From: Oxynema aestuarii AP17
GTDB lineage: Bacteria; Cyanobacteriota; Cyanobacteriia; Cyanobacteriales; Laspinemataceae
Assembly: GCF_012295525.1 (NCBI RefSeq)
Contig: NZ_CP051167.1
Coordinates: 1,612,001-1,676,000, forward strand
Direction of reading: 5' to 3'
DNA length: 64,000 nucleotides
Shown here: piece by piece, positions 36,470-44,915 of the stretch
How positions within the stretch are numbered: position 1 is the stretch's first letter
Layout: every line of letters starts with the position of its first letter
Position numbers and translations under genes: made by a program
The notes under the pieces: generated by a model
Told to the model about the DNA's origin: nothing
Databases searched by the model: none
What the model saw: the letters and a program-made list of their open reading frames with translations, nothing else

Positions 36470-37090
36470 TTGACTTCAGCTCCATCCAAACCCCTAATCC
36501 TCGGAATTTCCGGCGCCTCTGGCTTGATTTACGCCGCCAGAGCCGTTAAATTCCTTCTCGAAGCGGACTATGCGATCGAACTGGTCGCTTCCAAAGCGTC
36601 GTACATTGTTTGGCAAGCCGAACAAAATATCCGAATGCCCGCCGAACCCGACCGACAGGCGGAGTTTTGGCGCCAACAAGCGGGAGGCGTCACCACCGGA
36701 AGCCTACGCTGTCACCCCTGGCAAGATGTCGGCGCTAACATTGCCAGTGGTTCGTTTCGCACCCGGGGGATGTTGGTGATTCCTTGTAGCATGAGTACAG
36801 TGGCCAAACTCGCGTGCGGTTTGAGTTCCGATCTGCTCGAACGGGCCGCCGACGTACAATTAAAAGAGGGTCGCCAACTCGTTCTCGTCCCCAGAGAAAC
36901 TCCCTTGAGTCTGATTCACTTACGCAATTTAACGACGTTAGCCGAAGCAGGGACCCGCATCGTCCCGGCGATTCCCGCCTGGTATCACCAACCCCAAACG
37001 ATTGAAGATTTAGTTGATTTTGTCGTGGCCCGCGCTTTAGATCAATTCGAGATTGATTGTATTCCAATTCGGCGTTGGGAGGGGCATTGA
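36470..37090 (+). CDS. ubiX: Flavin prenyltransferase UbiX
   Basis: A protein of 206 residues with a TTG start (MTSAPSKPLILGISGASG). UbiX joins dimethylallyl phosphate to FMN to make prenyl-FMN, the cofactor of UbiD decarboxylases. Typical segments: GISGASGLIYAARAVKFLL, the FMN site LVIPCSMSTVAKLACGLSSD, and LVPRETPLSLIHLRNL. In cyanobacteria it serves plastoquinone synthesis. A -10-like TACAAT is present near 36407. No ubiD is in the window. Confidence 0.95.
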   Translation: MTSAPSKPLILGISGASGLIYAARAVKFLLEADYAIELVASKASYIVWQAEQNIRMPAEPDRQAEFWRQQAGGVTTGSLRCHPWQDVGANIASGSFRTRGMLVIPCSMSTVAKLACGLSSDLLERAADVQLKEGRQLVLVPRETPLSLIHLRNLTTLAEAGTRIVPAIPAWYHQPQTIEDLVDFVVARALDQFEIDCIPIRRWEGH

Positions 37091-37148
37091 GGTAAGACGG
37101 GGAAGATGGCAAGGGTTCTCGCATCGATTGACTCGCAACTTCCTGAAT

Positions 37149-37190
37149 CTAAAATCTAAACTCTAAAATCTAAACTCTCAACTCTCAACT
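37149..37190 (+). repeat. Heptanucleotide tract (6 copies) abutting a start codon
   Basis: CTAAAAT, CTAAACT, CTAAAAT, CTAAACT, CTCAACT, CTCAACT in exact register. Six bases separate it from the ATG at 37197, leaving no room for a Shine-Dalgarno sequence. Confidence 0.9.
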
Positions 37191-37196
37191 TCTCTC

Positions 37197-38075
37197 ATGC
37201 GTGATTTTCGCAATATAGTATTTTTGGTTATTCTTGGAGGGCTAATTATTTTTACTCTCCAAAATCTCCAACCGAGTTTATCTTTAACTTTTTTAGGTTT
37301 AAAAACTGTTCCTCTCCCCCTGTCACTTTATGTGGTGGGGGCGATCGCCCTGGGATTTACTACGGCTTGGATGATGTGGGCGCTGTTTTCACTGTCGAAT
37401 CCGTCGGTGCAACGGCGGGGGACACGGCGATCTAGACCGCCGGAATGGTCCGAGGAACCGGATTTACCCCGATCGCCCGCCAGCAGCCGCGATCGCCGCG
37501 ATCGGGTTGAAGCGCGCGTCAATCCCTCCGGGGCGCAAACCTACATCCAAACCGATGCGGACAACCGTCTGGGACGCGGGAGAGAAGACGAGGCAACCCA
37601 TTTACAAGATTTAGAAGGAGAACCAGAGGAAAACTGGATCGACGAAGACGATCGCGCGATCGCCTCTCCTTCCAAGGAGTATGAAGTCGAACGACCGCCC
37701 ACCCGTCAATCCTGGTCCGGTTCGATCTATTCCTACACTTATCGAGAGGGAGACCGACCCCCTGCATCCCCTACTTCCCGCGCCACTTCTGGCGAAACGG
37801 AGGAAGAATCCGAGGAACCTTGGGAAAATTGGGAAGGTGAAGAGGGTGTACAAAATCGCGAAAGCGACGAGTCGGAATCCGTCAACCCGACAACGGCGAC
37901 CGATTCGGGCGATCGCGTCTACGACGCCCCCTATCGCGTCACGACCCCGCCGAGTCAAACTGAAAGCAATAACGAAGATAACGCCGACGAAGATAACGCC
38001 GACGCCGAAGAGATCGAAACCCCTCAAGATTGGGAGAACGATTGGAAAACTCCCAAGAAAAAAACGGAGTGGTAA
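37197..38075 (+). CDS. LapA-like (DUF1049) membrane protein with long acidic tail
   Basis: A protein of 292 residues. Two hydrophobic helices (about 6-22 and 43-66) with FTLQNLQPSLSLTFLG between them match the LapA/DUF1049 family. The remaining 220 residues are charged and disordered, rich in Glu/Asp/Arg/Ser, ending in a Lys-rich KTPKKKTEW. In other bacteria LapA works with LapB in envelope assembly; the role in cyanobacteria is unclear. The heptad tract directly before the ATG replaces a ribosome-binding site. Confidence 0.82.
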   Translation: MRDFRNIVFLVILGGLIIFTLQNLQPSLSLTFLGLKTVPLPLSLYVVGAIALGFTTAWMMWALFSLSNPSVQRRGTRRSRPPEWSEEPDLPRSPASSRDRRDRVEARVNPSGAQTYIQTDADNRLGRGREDEATHLQDLEGEPEENWIDEDDRAIASPSKEYEVERPPTRQSWSGSIYSYTYREGDRPPASPTSRATSGETEEESEEPWENWEGEEGVQNRESDESESVNPTTATDSGDRVYDAPYRVTTPPSQTESNNEDNADEDNADAEEIETPQDWENDWKTPKKKTEW

Positions 38076-38086
38076 AGGGGATAGCG

Positions 38087-38125
38087 CCGTAGGGGCGGCA
38101 GATTTTTGAAGGTTCGCCCCTACGG
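38087..38125. terminator. Hairpin between convergent genes (CCGTAGGGGCG palindrome)
   Basis: CCGTAGGGGCG (38087-38097) pairs with CGCCCCTACGG (38115-38125) over a 17-base loop. It separates the convergent LapA-like and hydrolase genes. There is no strong T run, so it may be a REP-like palindrome that serves as a bidirectional transcript end. Confidence 0.55.
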
Positions 38126-38130
38126 TGCAC

Positions 38131-39018
38131 TTAGGAAAGGTCCGCCAACCAGTTCAAAATTGCTTCATTGACGATTTCCGGGCGTTCGTCGTGAGGACAA
38201 TGTCCGGTTTTCGGGATCGAGATAAACTCCAACGGTAGCGATTCACGGCGATCTTGAAATACCTGACTTCCGGCGATCGGAGTCCACGGGTCGTCCTCAC
38301 CCCACAGAACCAATAAGGGACGGTCCACTTTGTCTAAAAACGTGGCGGGGGGTTCTCCCGGGGGCGCCGTCAAAATCGACGCGAACACCGATTGCGCCCC
38401 CGGATCGCACGACGGACGATAGAGGAGTTCGACGAGTTCTTCCGTCACGGCTTCGCGATTCCCGTACACTTGGCGCAAGGTGTTGCGAATCCGGTGTTTT
38501 TGGCGAATCCGATTAAAAATAAACGGGCCGAAGGTCGGCGAACTGACTAATTTTGTAAAGGTTCCCATGACGACGCGCAAGGGAAAATAGAGTTCTTCCG
38601 GTCGGTGGTTGAGTCCTCCGGCGCAGTTAATCAAGACGCCACCGAGAGATTTTTCTGGAGAATTGGCGACGGTCATCAAACTGAGTAAAGCGCCAATCGA
38701 GTTCCCGACAAACACCGCAGGTTCTCGGACTTGTTCGCGCCAAAAGTCGCCGATCAGCTCTTCCCACAGTTCCAAACTGTAGGCGATCGCCGCCTTGTCC
38801 GACCCCCCAAATCCGAGCAAGTCTAAAGCAAAAACCCGATAACCGCCGCCAGCGAGGACGCCGATGTTTTTGCGCCAGTGACCGATGGACGCACCGAATC
38901 CGTGAATGAGAACTAACGGGCGCCCGCTTCCTTTGACGGTGTACTGGATTTGATGCCCCTTCCAGGTCCAAGTGAGTTTTTCTAAAGGTTCAGCCGAGGT
39001 CAGCTCTTGAGTTAGCAC
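38131..39018 (-). CDS. Alpha/beta-fold hydrolase
   Basis: A protein of 295 residues. The oxyanion segment is LVLIHGFGASIGHWR, the nucleophile elbow GNSIGA (Ser107), the acid in LVLWGEDDPWTPI and the His in PKTGHCPHDE. It belongs to the epoxide-hydrolase/C-C hydrolase-like group common in cyanobacteria and plastids (some plant relatives act on chlorophyll derivatives). No signal peptide. The substrate cannot be read. Confidence 0.9.
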   Translation of the reverse strand: MLTQELTSAEPLEKLTWTWKGHQIQYTVKGSGRPLVLIHGFGASIGHWRKNIGVLAGGGYRVFALDLLGFGGSDKAAIAYSLELWEELIGDFWREQVREPAVFVGNSIGALLSLMTVANSPEKSLGGVLINCAGGLNHRPEELYFPLRVVMGTFTKLVSSPTFGPFIFNRIRQKHRIRNTLRQVYGNREAVTEELVELLYRPSCDPGAQSVFASILTAPPGEPPATFLDKVDRPLLVLWGEDDPWTPIAGSQVFQDRRESLPLEFISIPKTGHCPHDERPEIVNEAILNWLADLS

Positions 39019-39146
39019 AGCCTATTTTGTTAAGTTTCGTAAATACCTTATTAATTGTAACGCAGGGGATCCGTCGTGCGCGCGTCCCGTGGGCTTGCGA
39101 TCGCAAAATCATCGCAAAATCATGAAGATGACCGTTCTGTTGCCCT

Positions 39147-39174
39147 CTAAAATCTAAAATCTCCAATCTCCAAT
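39147..39174 (+). repeat. Heptanucleotide tract (4 copies) abutting a start codon
   Basis: CTAAAAT, CTAAAAT, CTCCAAT, CTCCAAT, then CTC and the ATG at 39178. Confidence 0.9.
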
Positions 39175-39177
39175 CTC

Positions 39178-40140
39178 ATGACACCAACGACTACACCAAC
39201 TCGACTACAACGCCGTTACGCCGTGATTGGAACCGGGGCGATCGGTGGTTTTTATGGTGCTAAATTACAACAAGCTGGGTTTGACGTTCATTTTCTGCTC
39301 AATCGCGATTATCAATGGGTGCGCGATCGCGGCTTAGTGGTTGAATCGGTCAATGGCGATTTCACCTTACCCGAAGTAAACGCCTATCAACAGCCCCAAA
39401 AAATGCCAAAATGCGATGTTGTTATTGTTGCTTTAAAAACGACGGCCAATCATTTATTACCGGAATTATTACCGCCTGTTGTTAAAGAAAATGGGGTCGT
39501 TGTACTGCTTCAAAATGGGTTGGGGGCAGAAGAAGAAGTCGCGCAAATTGTCGGCAGCGATCGCGTGATGGGGGGTTTATGTTTTATTTGTTCTAATAAG
39601 ATCGGCCCGGGACATATTCGCCATTCGGATTATGGCGCGATCGAATTGGGAGATTATGACGAAAGTTACCGTGCGCGCGGGATTACGGATAGAATGCAGG
39701 CGATCGCCGGAGATTTCGATCGGGCGGGAATTACGATCCTAGATTCCGAAGATTTGCTCGCATCTCGTTGGAAAAAATTAGTTTGGAATATTCCTTTTAA
39801 TGGGTTGTCGGTGATTCTCGATGCTAAAACTGATGCACTGATCGCCGATCGCGCGACCCGATCTTTAGCCGAAGATTTAATGCAAGAAGTCGTCAACGGG
39901 GCGGCAGCTCACGATCGCGCGATCGCCCCCGAATTCGTACAAGAAATGCTCGATAAAACAGTAAAAATGAAGCCCTATTTAACGAGCATGAAATTAGATT
40001 ACGATCGCCGACAACCGTTAGAAATTGAGGCGATTTTTGGGAATCCCCTCAAAAAAGCGGCTAAAGTTGGGGTAAGATTACCCAAAATTGAAACTCTTTA
40101 CCAACAACTTGTATTTCTCGACCGTCGCAATCGTCGTTAA
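39178..40140 (+). CDS. 2-dehydropantoate 2-reductase-like protein
   Basis: A protein of 320 residues of the PanE/ApbA family, which reduces ketopantoate with NADPH. The N-terminal dinucleotide site is VIGTGAIGGFYGAKLQQAG; DVVIVALKTTAN and LLQNGLGAEEEV follow. The helical C-terminal domain has the conserved Lys/Asn in SRWKKLVWNIPFNGLS and the closing Glu segment QPLEIEAIFGNP. Cyanobacteria often carry several paralogues, so the true ketopantoate reductase assignment is moderate. A heptad tract ends three bases before the ATG. Confidence 0.85.
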   Translation: MTPTTTPTRLQRRYAVIGTGAIGGFYGAKLQQAGFDVHFLLNRDYQWVRDRGLVVESVNGDFTLPEVNAYQQPQKMPKCDVVIVALKTTANHLLPELLPPVVKENGVVVLLQNGLGAEEEVAQIVGSDRVMGGLCFICSNKIGPGHIRHSDYGAIELGDYDESYRARGITDRMQAIAGDFDRAGITILDSEDLLASRWKKLVWNIPFNGLSVILDAKTDALIADRATRSLAEDLMQEVVNGAAAHDRAIAPEFVQEMLDKTVKMKPYLTSMKLDYDRRQPLEIEAIFGNPLKKAAKVGVRLPKIETLYQQLVFLDRRNRR

Positions 40141-40239
40141 AGTCTATTTTTGACGGAGAAATCATTAATATTTGTACTCCCTCGCGATCGCGATGTTACC
40201 CTAACAACAAAGGGAGACGGGCGATCGGTGGGGGACGTC

Positions 40240-41262
40240 ATGTTTAAGCGAATCCAATGGATTGATATTTGGAAAGGAATCGGGATTGCGACGGTAGTGG
40301 TCGGTCATGTGGTCGATCCCGATAGTTTAACTCACGATTATATTTTTTGGTTCCACATGCCCCTATTCTTCTTTATAAGCGGGCATTTATACCGACAGCA
40401 ATACTATTTTAAAAATTACTTCAGGCGCAAATTTCGTCATTTAATTATTCCTTATATTTCCTTTTTATTTCTCTTCAGCATTCCAGAATATTTTGTCTAT
40501 TTTTTGCAATTTGTTCGCGATCCGAGTCTTTCACTGATTTGGGATACATTAATTGTGACCCTTCGTAAAATTTACGGCGGGCGATCGCTCAGTCTCTGGT
40601 TTGATGTCTTTTGGTTTATTACTTGTTTGTTTTTTACTCAGCAAATTTATAACTTACTTTATCTAAAATACAAGCGAAGAAAGCAATTTTTATTTTTAAT
40701 CATATTGGGCTGTTACGGATTGGCTTTATTCGACTCTTATTTTTTAGAAAATTGGCGATTTCCCTGGAATCTTAATGTAGTGGCGATCGCCTTATCGTTT
40801 TATGCTTTAGGTCATTTCACCTCTCGATTGACAGCCAATAAATACTTTTTTTTGGTCGCGGCGGCGATCGTGGCGATCGTGGCAATTTTCGCCGATCGCT
40901 CTTTAGGATGGAATTTGGATTTTGATATGAAATACAAAGATTATGGTATTCCTCTATTGAGTTGGACGATCGCGATCGCGGGAATTACGATGACCTATAA
41001 CCTGGTGAAGGCGATCGATTCGACGACCTATTTGGGGGTTGTCTTTGCCGAATTAGGTAAAGCCTCGATGGCGATTATGTATTTACACCAACCGATCCAG
41101 TTTACACTATTAAAATACTCTATTTTTCAAAATCCGCTATGGCGATCTCTGGTGACTTTAATCTTTTCTTATTTGATCTATCGCTTACTGGCGCGATCGT
41201 TGTTATTGCGAAAACTATTTTTAGGCAACCACCACAAAACTTACCGCTTGAATGCGTTGTGA
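40240..41262 (+). CDS. Acyltransferase family 3 (OafA/YrhL-like) membrane protein
   Basis: The start is set at ATG 40240 (MFKRIQWIDIWKGIGIATVV) with GGGGGA upstream, 340 residues. The catalytic-site His is in VVVGHVVDPD, and HMPLFFFISGHLY is the second family motif. About ten hydrophobic helices follow. Such proteins move acyl groups onto sugars or lipids across the membrane (fucose O-acetylase-like). It begins about 100 bases after the PanE-like gene. Confidence 0.85.
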   Translation: MFKRIQWIDIWKGIGIATVVVGHVVDPDSLTHDYIFWFHMPLFFFISGHLYRQQYYFKNYFRRKFRHLIIPYISFLFLFSIPEYFVYFLQFVRDPSLSLIWDTLIVTLRKIYGGRSLSLWFDVFWFITCLFFTQQIYNLLYLKYKRRKQFLFLIILGCYGLALFDSYFLENWRFPWNLNVVAIALSFYALGHFTSRLTANKYFFLVAAAIVAIVAIFADRSLGWNLDFDMKYKDYGIPLLSWTIAIAGITMTYNLVKAIDSTTYLGVVFAELGKASMAIMYLHQPIQFTLLKYSIFQNPLWRSLVTLIFSYLIYRLLARSLLLRKLFLGNHHKTYRLNAL

Positions 41263-41292
41263 TTAAATCTCTCTAATAGATGGATCGCCTGT

Positions 41293-41382
41293 AGGGACAC
41301 GGCACTGCCGTGTCCTTACCCTTTATTGACTCCAAACTTTATAAAATCTATAAAATCGGGACACGGGTCAGCCGTGTCCCGA
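41293..41382. repeat. Two GGGACACGG-type hairpins in tandem
   Basis: AGGGACACGGCA / TGCCGTGTCCTT (41293-41317) is followed 40 bases later by CGGGACACGG-GTCAG-CCGTGTCCCG (41358-41382). The first matches the core hairpin of the MITE-like long copies without their ATACC ends. They separate the convergent acyltransferase and prohibitin genes. Confidence 0.65.
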
Positions 41383-41453
41383 TCTATTCAATAAAATCCA
41401 TTTAAAAGCCTTAAAAGCCAAGCATTCTCAACTTAACTCAACTTTCAATTAGC

Positions 41454-42299
41454 TTATTTAGCCTCTTGAAAACGCTGTAAGTTGAACAAGAAAGGAACGC
41501 TACTAGATTCGCCCCCCATGACCAAAACATTGGGCATTTGAGCGCCACCTTCGCGCCAAGCTTCGATCGCCTCTTTTTGTAAAACTAGTTGACCCCCTTG
41601 CGCTTTGAGGGTTTCTGCTAACAAGCGTTGTGCTTCCGCCTTCCCTTGAGCGCGATTAATTTCTGCTTGGGCTTCTTGTTCCGCTTCCCGAGCAATGTAA
41701 ACCGCTCGTTGAGCGCGCTGTTCGGCAATTTGTTTGTCTTCAACTGCCTTAGCAAACTCTGTGGAAAAATTCAGATCGATGACGCTAGTATCGAGAATAA
41801 TTACCCCATATTTTTCTAGACGAGAACTCAAAGCTATATCAAAATCGCTCTTTAATTCACTGCGTTTAGTAATCGATTCTTCCGCAGTGCGGATGGCTGC
41901 GGCAATTTTGAATGCTTCTTGAGTTTGAGGGGAAATAATTTTAGAAACCAAATTTTCTAAGGTTCCTTGAGTTCGGCGAATTTCCACCACTCGTGTCGGG
42001 TCGAGACGAAAGTTAATGGCAAATCGTGCCTTCAAATCTTGCAAATCTCGGGTCGCACTTTGAGCGGGAACCTCATATTTCTGAACGGTTACGTCATAAA
42101 TATCGACTTTTGACACTAGCGGGGGTTTAATGTGAATGCCTTCGAGTAATGCGCCATCACGAGCTTTTCCGAGAATACTGATGACTCCCGCTTCCCCGGG
42201 ATTGATAATCACAAAAGAACTCGAAAGAACTAAAATTAACAGTGCGAGTAAGACGCCCCCGAGGATCGCTTGCCAACTTTGCCCGTACTGATTTTTCAA
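41454..42299 (-). CDS. Prohibitin-family (SPFH) protein
   Basis: A protein of 281 residues. One N-terminal membrane helix (about 12-32) is followed by the SPFH/band-7 domain (INPGEAGVISILGKARDG, YEVPAQSATRDLQDLKARFA, VVEIRRTQGTLENLVSKIIS). A coiled coil comes next (about 175-235, AVEDKQIAEQRAQRAVYIAR), then VLVMGGESSSVPFLFNL. Prohibitins form large ring assemblies in the membrane, and in cyanobacteria they associate with FtsH proteases and thylakoid maintenance. Confidence 0.92.
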   Translation of the reverse strand: MKNQYGQSWQAILGGVLLALLILVLSSSFVIINPGEAGVISILGKARDGALLEGIHIKPPLVSKVDIYDVTVQKYEVPAQSATRDLQDLKARFAINFRLDPTRVVEIRRTQGTLENLVSKIISPQTQEAFKIAAAIRTAEESITKRSELKSDFDIALSSRLEKYGVIILDTSVIDLNFSTEFAKAVEDKQIAEQRAQRAVYIAREAEQEAQAEINRAQGKAEAQRLLAETLKAQGGQLVLQKEAIEAWREGGAQMPNVLVMGGESSSVPFLFNLQRFQEAK

Positions 42300-42477
42300 G
42301 GCTCAATCTCCTTTTTGTGTTCGTTAACTGACATTGATAATTCTAGGGTAGCAATTTCACCCGCCATGAGTCACGGATCGGCGATCGTTACCAAAAATTT
42401 TTATTATTTTATGGGTATTTTGTCAATAGAGGTTAATTTCATCTAAAATTTAGAGATTCAATGTAAAAAGCTCTAAT

Positions 42478-44790
42478 ATGTTAATCGTCTTCTCTTTCAC
42501 TTTATTTTTAAGTGCTTTACTGCTATTTTGCATTCAGTTTGCGATCGCCAAAAGCATTTTACCCCTATTAGGGGGATCTCCTAGTGTTTGGAATACCACA
42601 CAGTTCTTTTTTCAGACTTTGCTCTTATTCGGTTATGGGTATAGTTATTTAATCAGTCGATGGCTGAGCGTTCGCCGTCAGGCGATCGCCCATACTATTA
42701 TCCTTATTATACCTCTTTTTTTGCTGCCAATTGCAATCGATCGTCAGTGGATTCCTCCATCAGAAACCAACCCAATTCCCAGTTTGTTAGGGTTACTATT
42801 TACCTCGGTAGGATTGCCCTTTTTTGTCGTTTCAACCACTGCACCTTTACTGCAAAAATGGTTTTCATGTTGCGATCGCCCGGATAGCGAAGACCCTTAT
42901 TTTCTCTATGCTGCTAGTAACTGCGGCAGCGTCTTGGGCTTACTCGGTTATCCCACGATCCTCGAACCCAATTTAACTTTAAATTCTCAATATTATTGGT
43001 GGGCGATCGGTTATGGTGTTTTAATAGCTTTAATTATTATTTGTGGTTTTTATTTAATTTACAAAGAAAGAAATAGTAGCGATCGAAACGATTCCCAAAT
43101 ACAACTTGACAATTCAGAAACGCCGCCGAGTGCAATCCAACAGGCTCGATGGGTCATTTTAGCCTTTATTCCTTCCAGTCTACTGTTAGGAGTCACGACT
43201 TACTTAACAACTGACTTGGCTGCTATTCCTCTATTGTGGGCTATTCCTTTAACTCTTTACTTGACTTCTTTTATTCTAACATTTTCGCGACGTTTAAAAC
43301 TTCCCCACTTTACTTTAATAGCTGTACTTCCCCTATTTTTAAGCATTCAAATCATTTTAGATCTAGCCCAGTTTATGCGACCGCTTTGGCTAACCGTTCC
43401 CTTACATTTAACGGGATTTTTTGTTGCAGCTTGCGTCTTTCATGGTGAGTTAGTTCGCGATCGCCCATCCCCCCAATATTTAACTACATTTTATCTCTGG
43501 ATTTCCGTTGGTGGCGTACTTGGTGGCTGGTTTAACGCGATCGCCGCCCCCTTAATTTTTCCAACGGTTCTAGAATATCCGTTAATCTTGTTATTAGCTA
43601 TCTTAATCCTGCGATCGCCCGATGGTAAAAAGACATCGAACGAAGAAGATATTCAGAATACAATAACTAATTATCATGACTTAGAACAGTTATTGACTCA
43701 ACGACGCGATCGCCGCCAACAACAAGCTAAGCTTCGTTATCAAAACTGGTGCTTTAACTTAAACAATACTCGAAGAATTAGTTTGAGTTTGTTGTTTGGA
43801 GCCTCGATCGTTTGTTTTAGTTTTGCTGAATTTCAGGAAAACTTAACGGGTTATATTCTATTTTCGTCTGTGCTTTTAATTGGCTTCAAAGTATTTAAAT
43901 TGTCGAAAAATACTTTAATATTAGGATTAATTTTTACGTTCCTTATCGGTCAATTTTATATTGCCAGTTTGGGGGGGATCGTTGCCAGCGATCGCAGCTT
44001 CTTCGGGATTAATCGAGTCGTTTACGATCGCGAAGAAAATTATCGCAGTTTGTTACATGGAACGACATTACACGGCAAACAAAGTTTAGATCCCAAACGG
44101 GAAAGAGAACCCTTAACTTATTTTTATCCCACGGGCGCGATCGGACAAATGTTCGAGATGCTCAACCGAGGCGATCGCCTGTCTGACGTCGCCGTTCTCG
44201 GATTAGGGATTGGAACTCTCGCCGCTTACGCTGAAGCAGGAGAAACATGGACATTTTACGAAATCGATCCAATCGTCGTTGAATTTGCTACTAATTCCGA
44301 TTACTTTACTTTTTTAAAACAATCCGATGCTCCTTTTACTATTGTTTTAGGTGACGGTCGTTTGAATGTAGCTAAAGCCCCCGATCGTGCTTACGATTTA
44401 TTAGTCATGGACGCCTTTAGTTCCGATTCAATCCCCGTACATCTCGTCACTCAAGAAGCGATCGATCTGTATTTTAGAAAATTGCGCGATCGCGGCATTT
44501 TAGCGATTAATATTTCTAATCGATTCATCAATTTAGCTCCCGTTCTCGGCGCGATCGCGCGGGAGTTAAATTTAGTCACGTTACAGCGTGTAGAAGGAGA
44601 GGTTTCAGAACTTGAAAAAGCCCGGGGAAAATCTCCCTCAAATTGGGTATTGTTAGCGCGCGATCGCCACGACTTCGGTGAATTAGTTGGCGATGCGAAC
44701 TGGGAGGCGATCTCGCTCAAAAAAGATGCCCCAGTCTGGACGGATAACTTTTCTAATTTATTGAATGTGTTGCGAATCTTTCACGAATAA
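42478..44790 (+). CDS. Fused membrane / spermidine-synthase-like protein
   Basis: A protein of 770 residues. The N-terminal two thirds carry about a dozen hydrophobic helices (MLIVFSFTLFLSALLLFCIQ and others), matching the 'fused MFS/spermidine synthase' type. The last 280 residues form a SpeE-like Rossmann domain: VAVLGLGIGTLAAYAEAG, FYEIDPIVVEFA, VLGDGRLNVAKAP and LVMDAFSSDSIPVHLVTQEA. Whether it makes polyamine is open; these fusions lack proof of aminopropyl transfer. The gene is AT-rich relative to its neighbours. Confidence 0.88.
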   Translation: MLIVFSFTLFLSALLLFCIQFAIAKSILPLLGGSPSVWNTTQFFFQTLLLFGYGYSYLISRWLSVRRQAIAHTIILIIPLFLLPIAIDRQWIPPSETNPIPSLLGLLFTSVGLPFFVVSTTAPLLQKWFSCCDRPDSEDPYFLYAASNCGSVLGLLGYPTILEPNLTLNSQYYWWAIGYGVLIALIIICGFYLIYKERNSSDRNDSQIQLDNSETPPSAIQQARWVILAFIPSSLLLGVTTYLTTDLAAIPLLWAIPLTLYLTSFILTFSRRLKLPHFTLIAVLPLFLSIQIILDLAQFMRPLWLTVPLHLTGFFVAACVFHGELVRDRPSPQYLTTFYLWISVGGVLGGWFNAIAAPLIFPTVLEYPLILLLAILILRSPDGKKTSNEEDIQNTITNYHDLEQLLTQRRDRRQQQAKLRYQNWCFNLNNTRRISLSLLFGASIVCFSFAEFQENLTGYILFSSVLLIGFKVFKLSKNTLILGLIFTFLIGQFYIASLGGIVASDRSFFGINRVVYDREENYRSLLHGTTLHGKQSLDPKREREPLTYFYPTGAIGQMFEMLNRGDRLSDVAVLGLGIGTLAAYAEAGETWTFYEIDPIVVEFATNSDYFTFLKQSDAPFTIVLGDGRLNVAKAPDRAYDLLVMDAFSSDSIPVHLVTQEAIDLYFRKLRDRGILAINISNRFINLAPVLGAIARELNLVTLQRVEGEVSELEKARGKSPSNWVLLARDRHDFGELVGDANWEAISLKKDAPVWTDNFSNLLNVLRIFHE

Positions 44791-44915
44791 ATCTGTATAT
44801 TGACTCTACTTAAGCCATCAAAACCCCATCGAGGCGATCGCGCCACCCCCTGCATGTTTTAGCGAGATTCGTAATAATAAGAAGGAGAAGCTAACACAGA
44901 CAGGAGGATGTAACC

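Noticed and set aside
37149-37190. CRISPR-like array
   Set aside because: The repeats are seven bases long, contiguous and without spacers; they are heptad tandem repeats.
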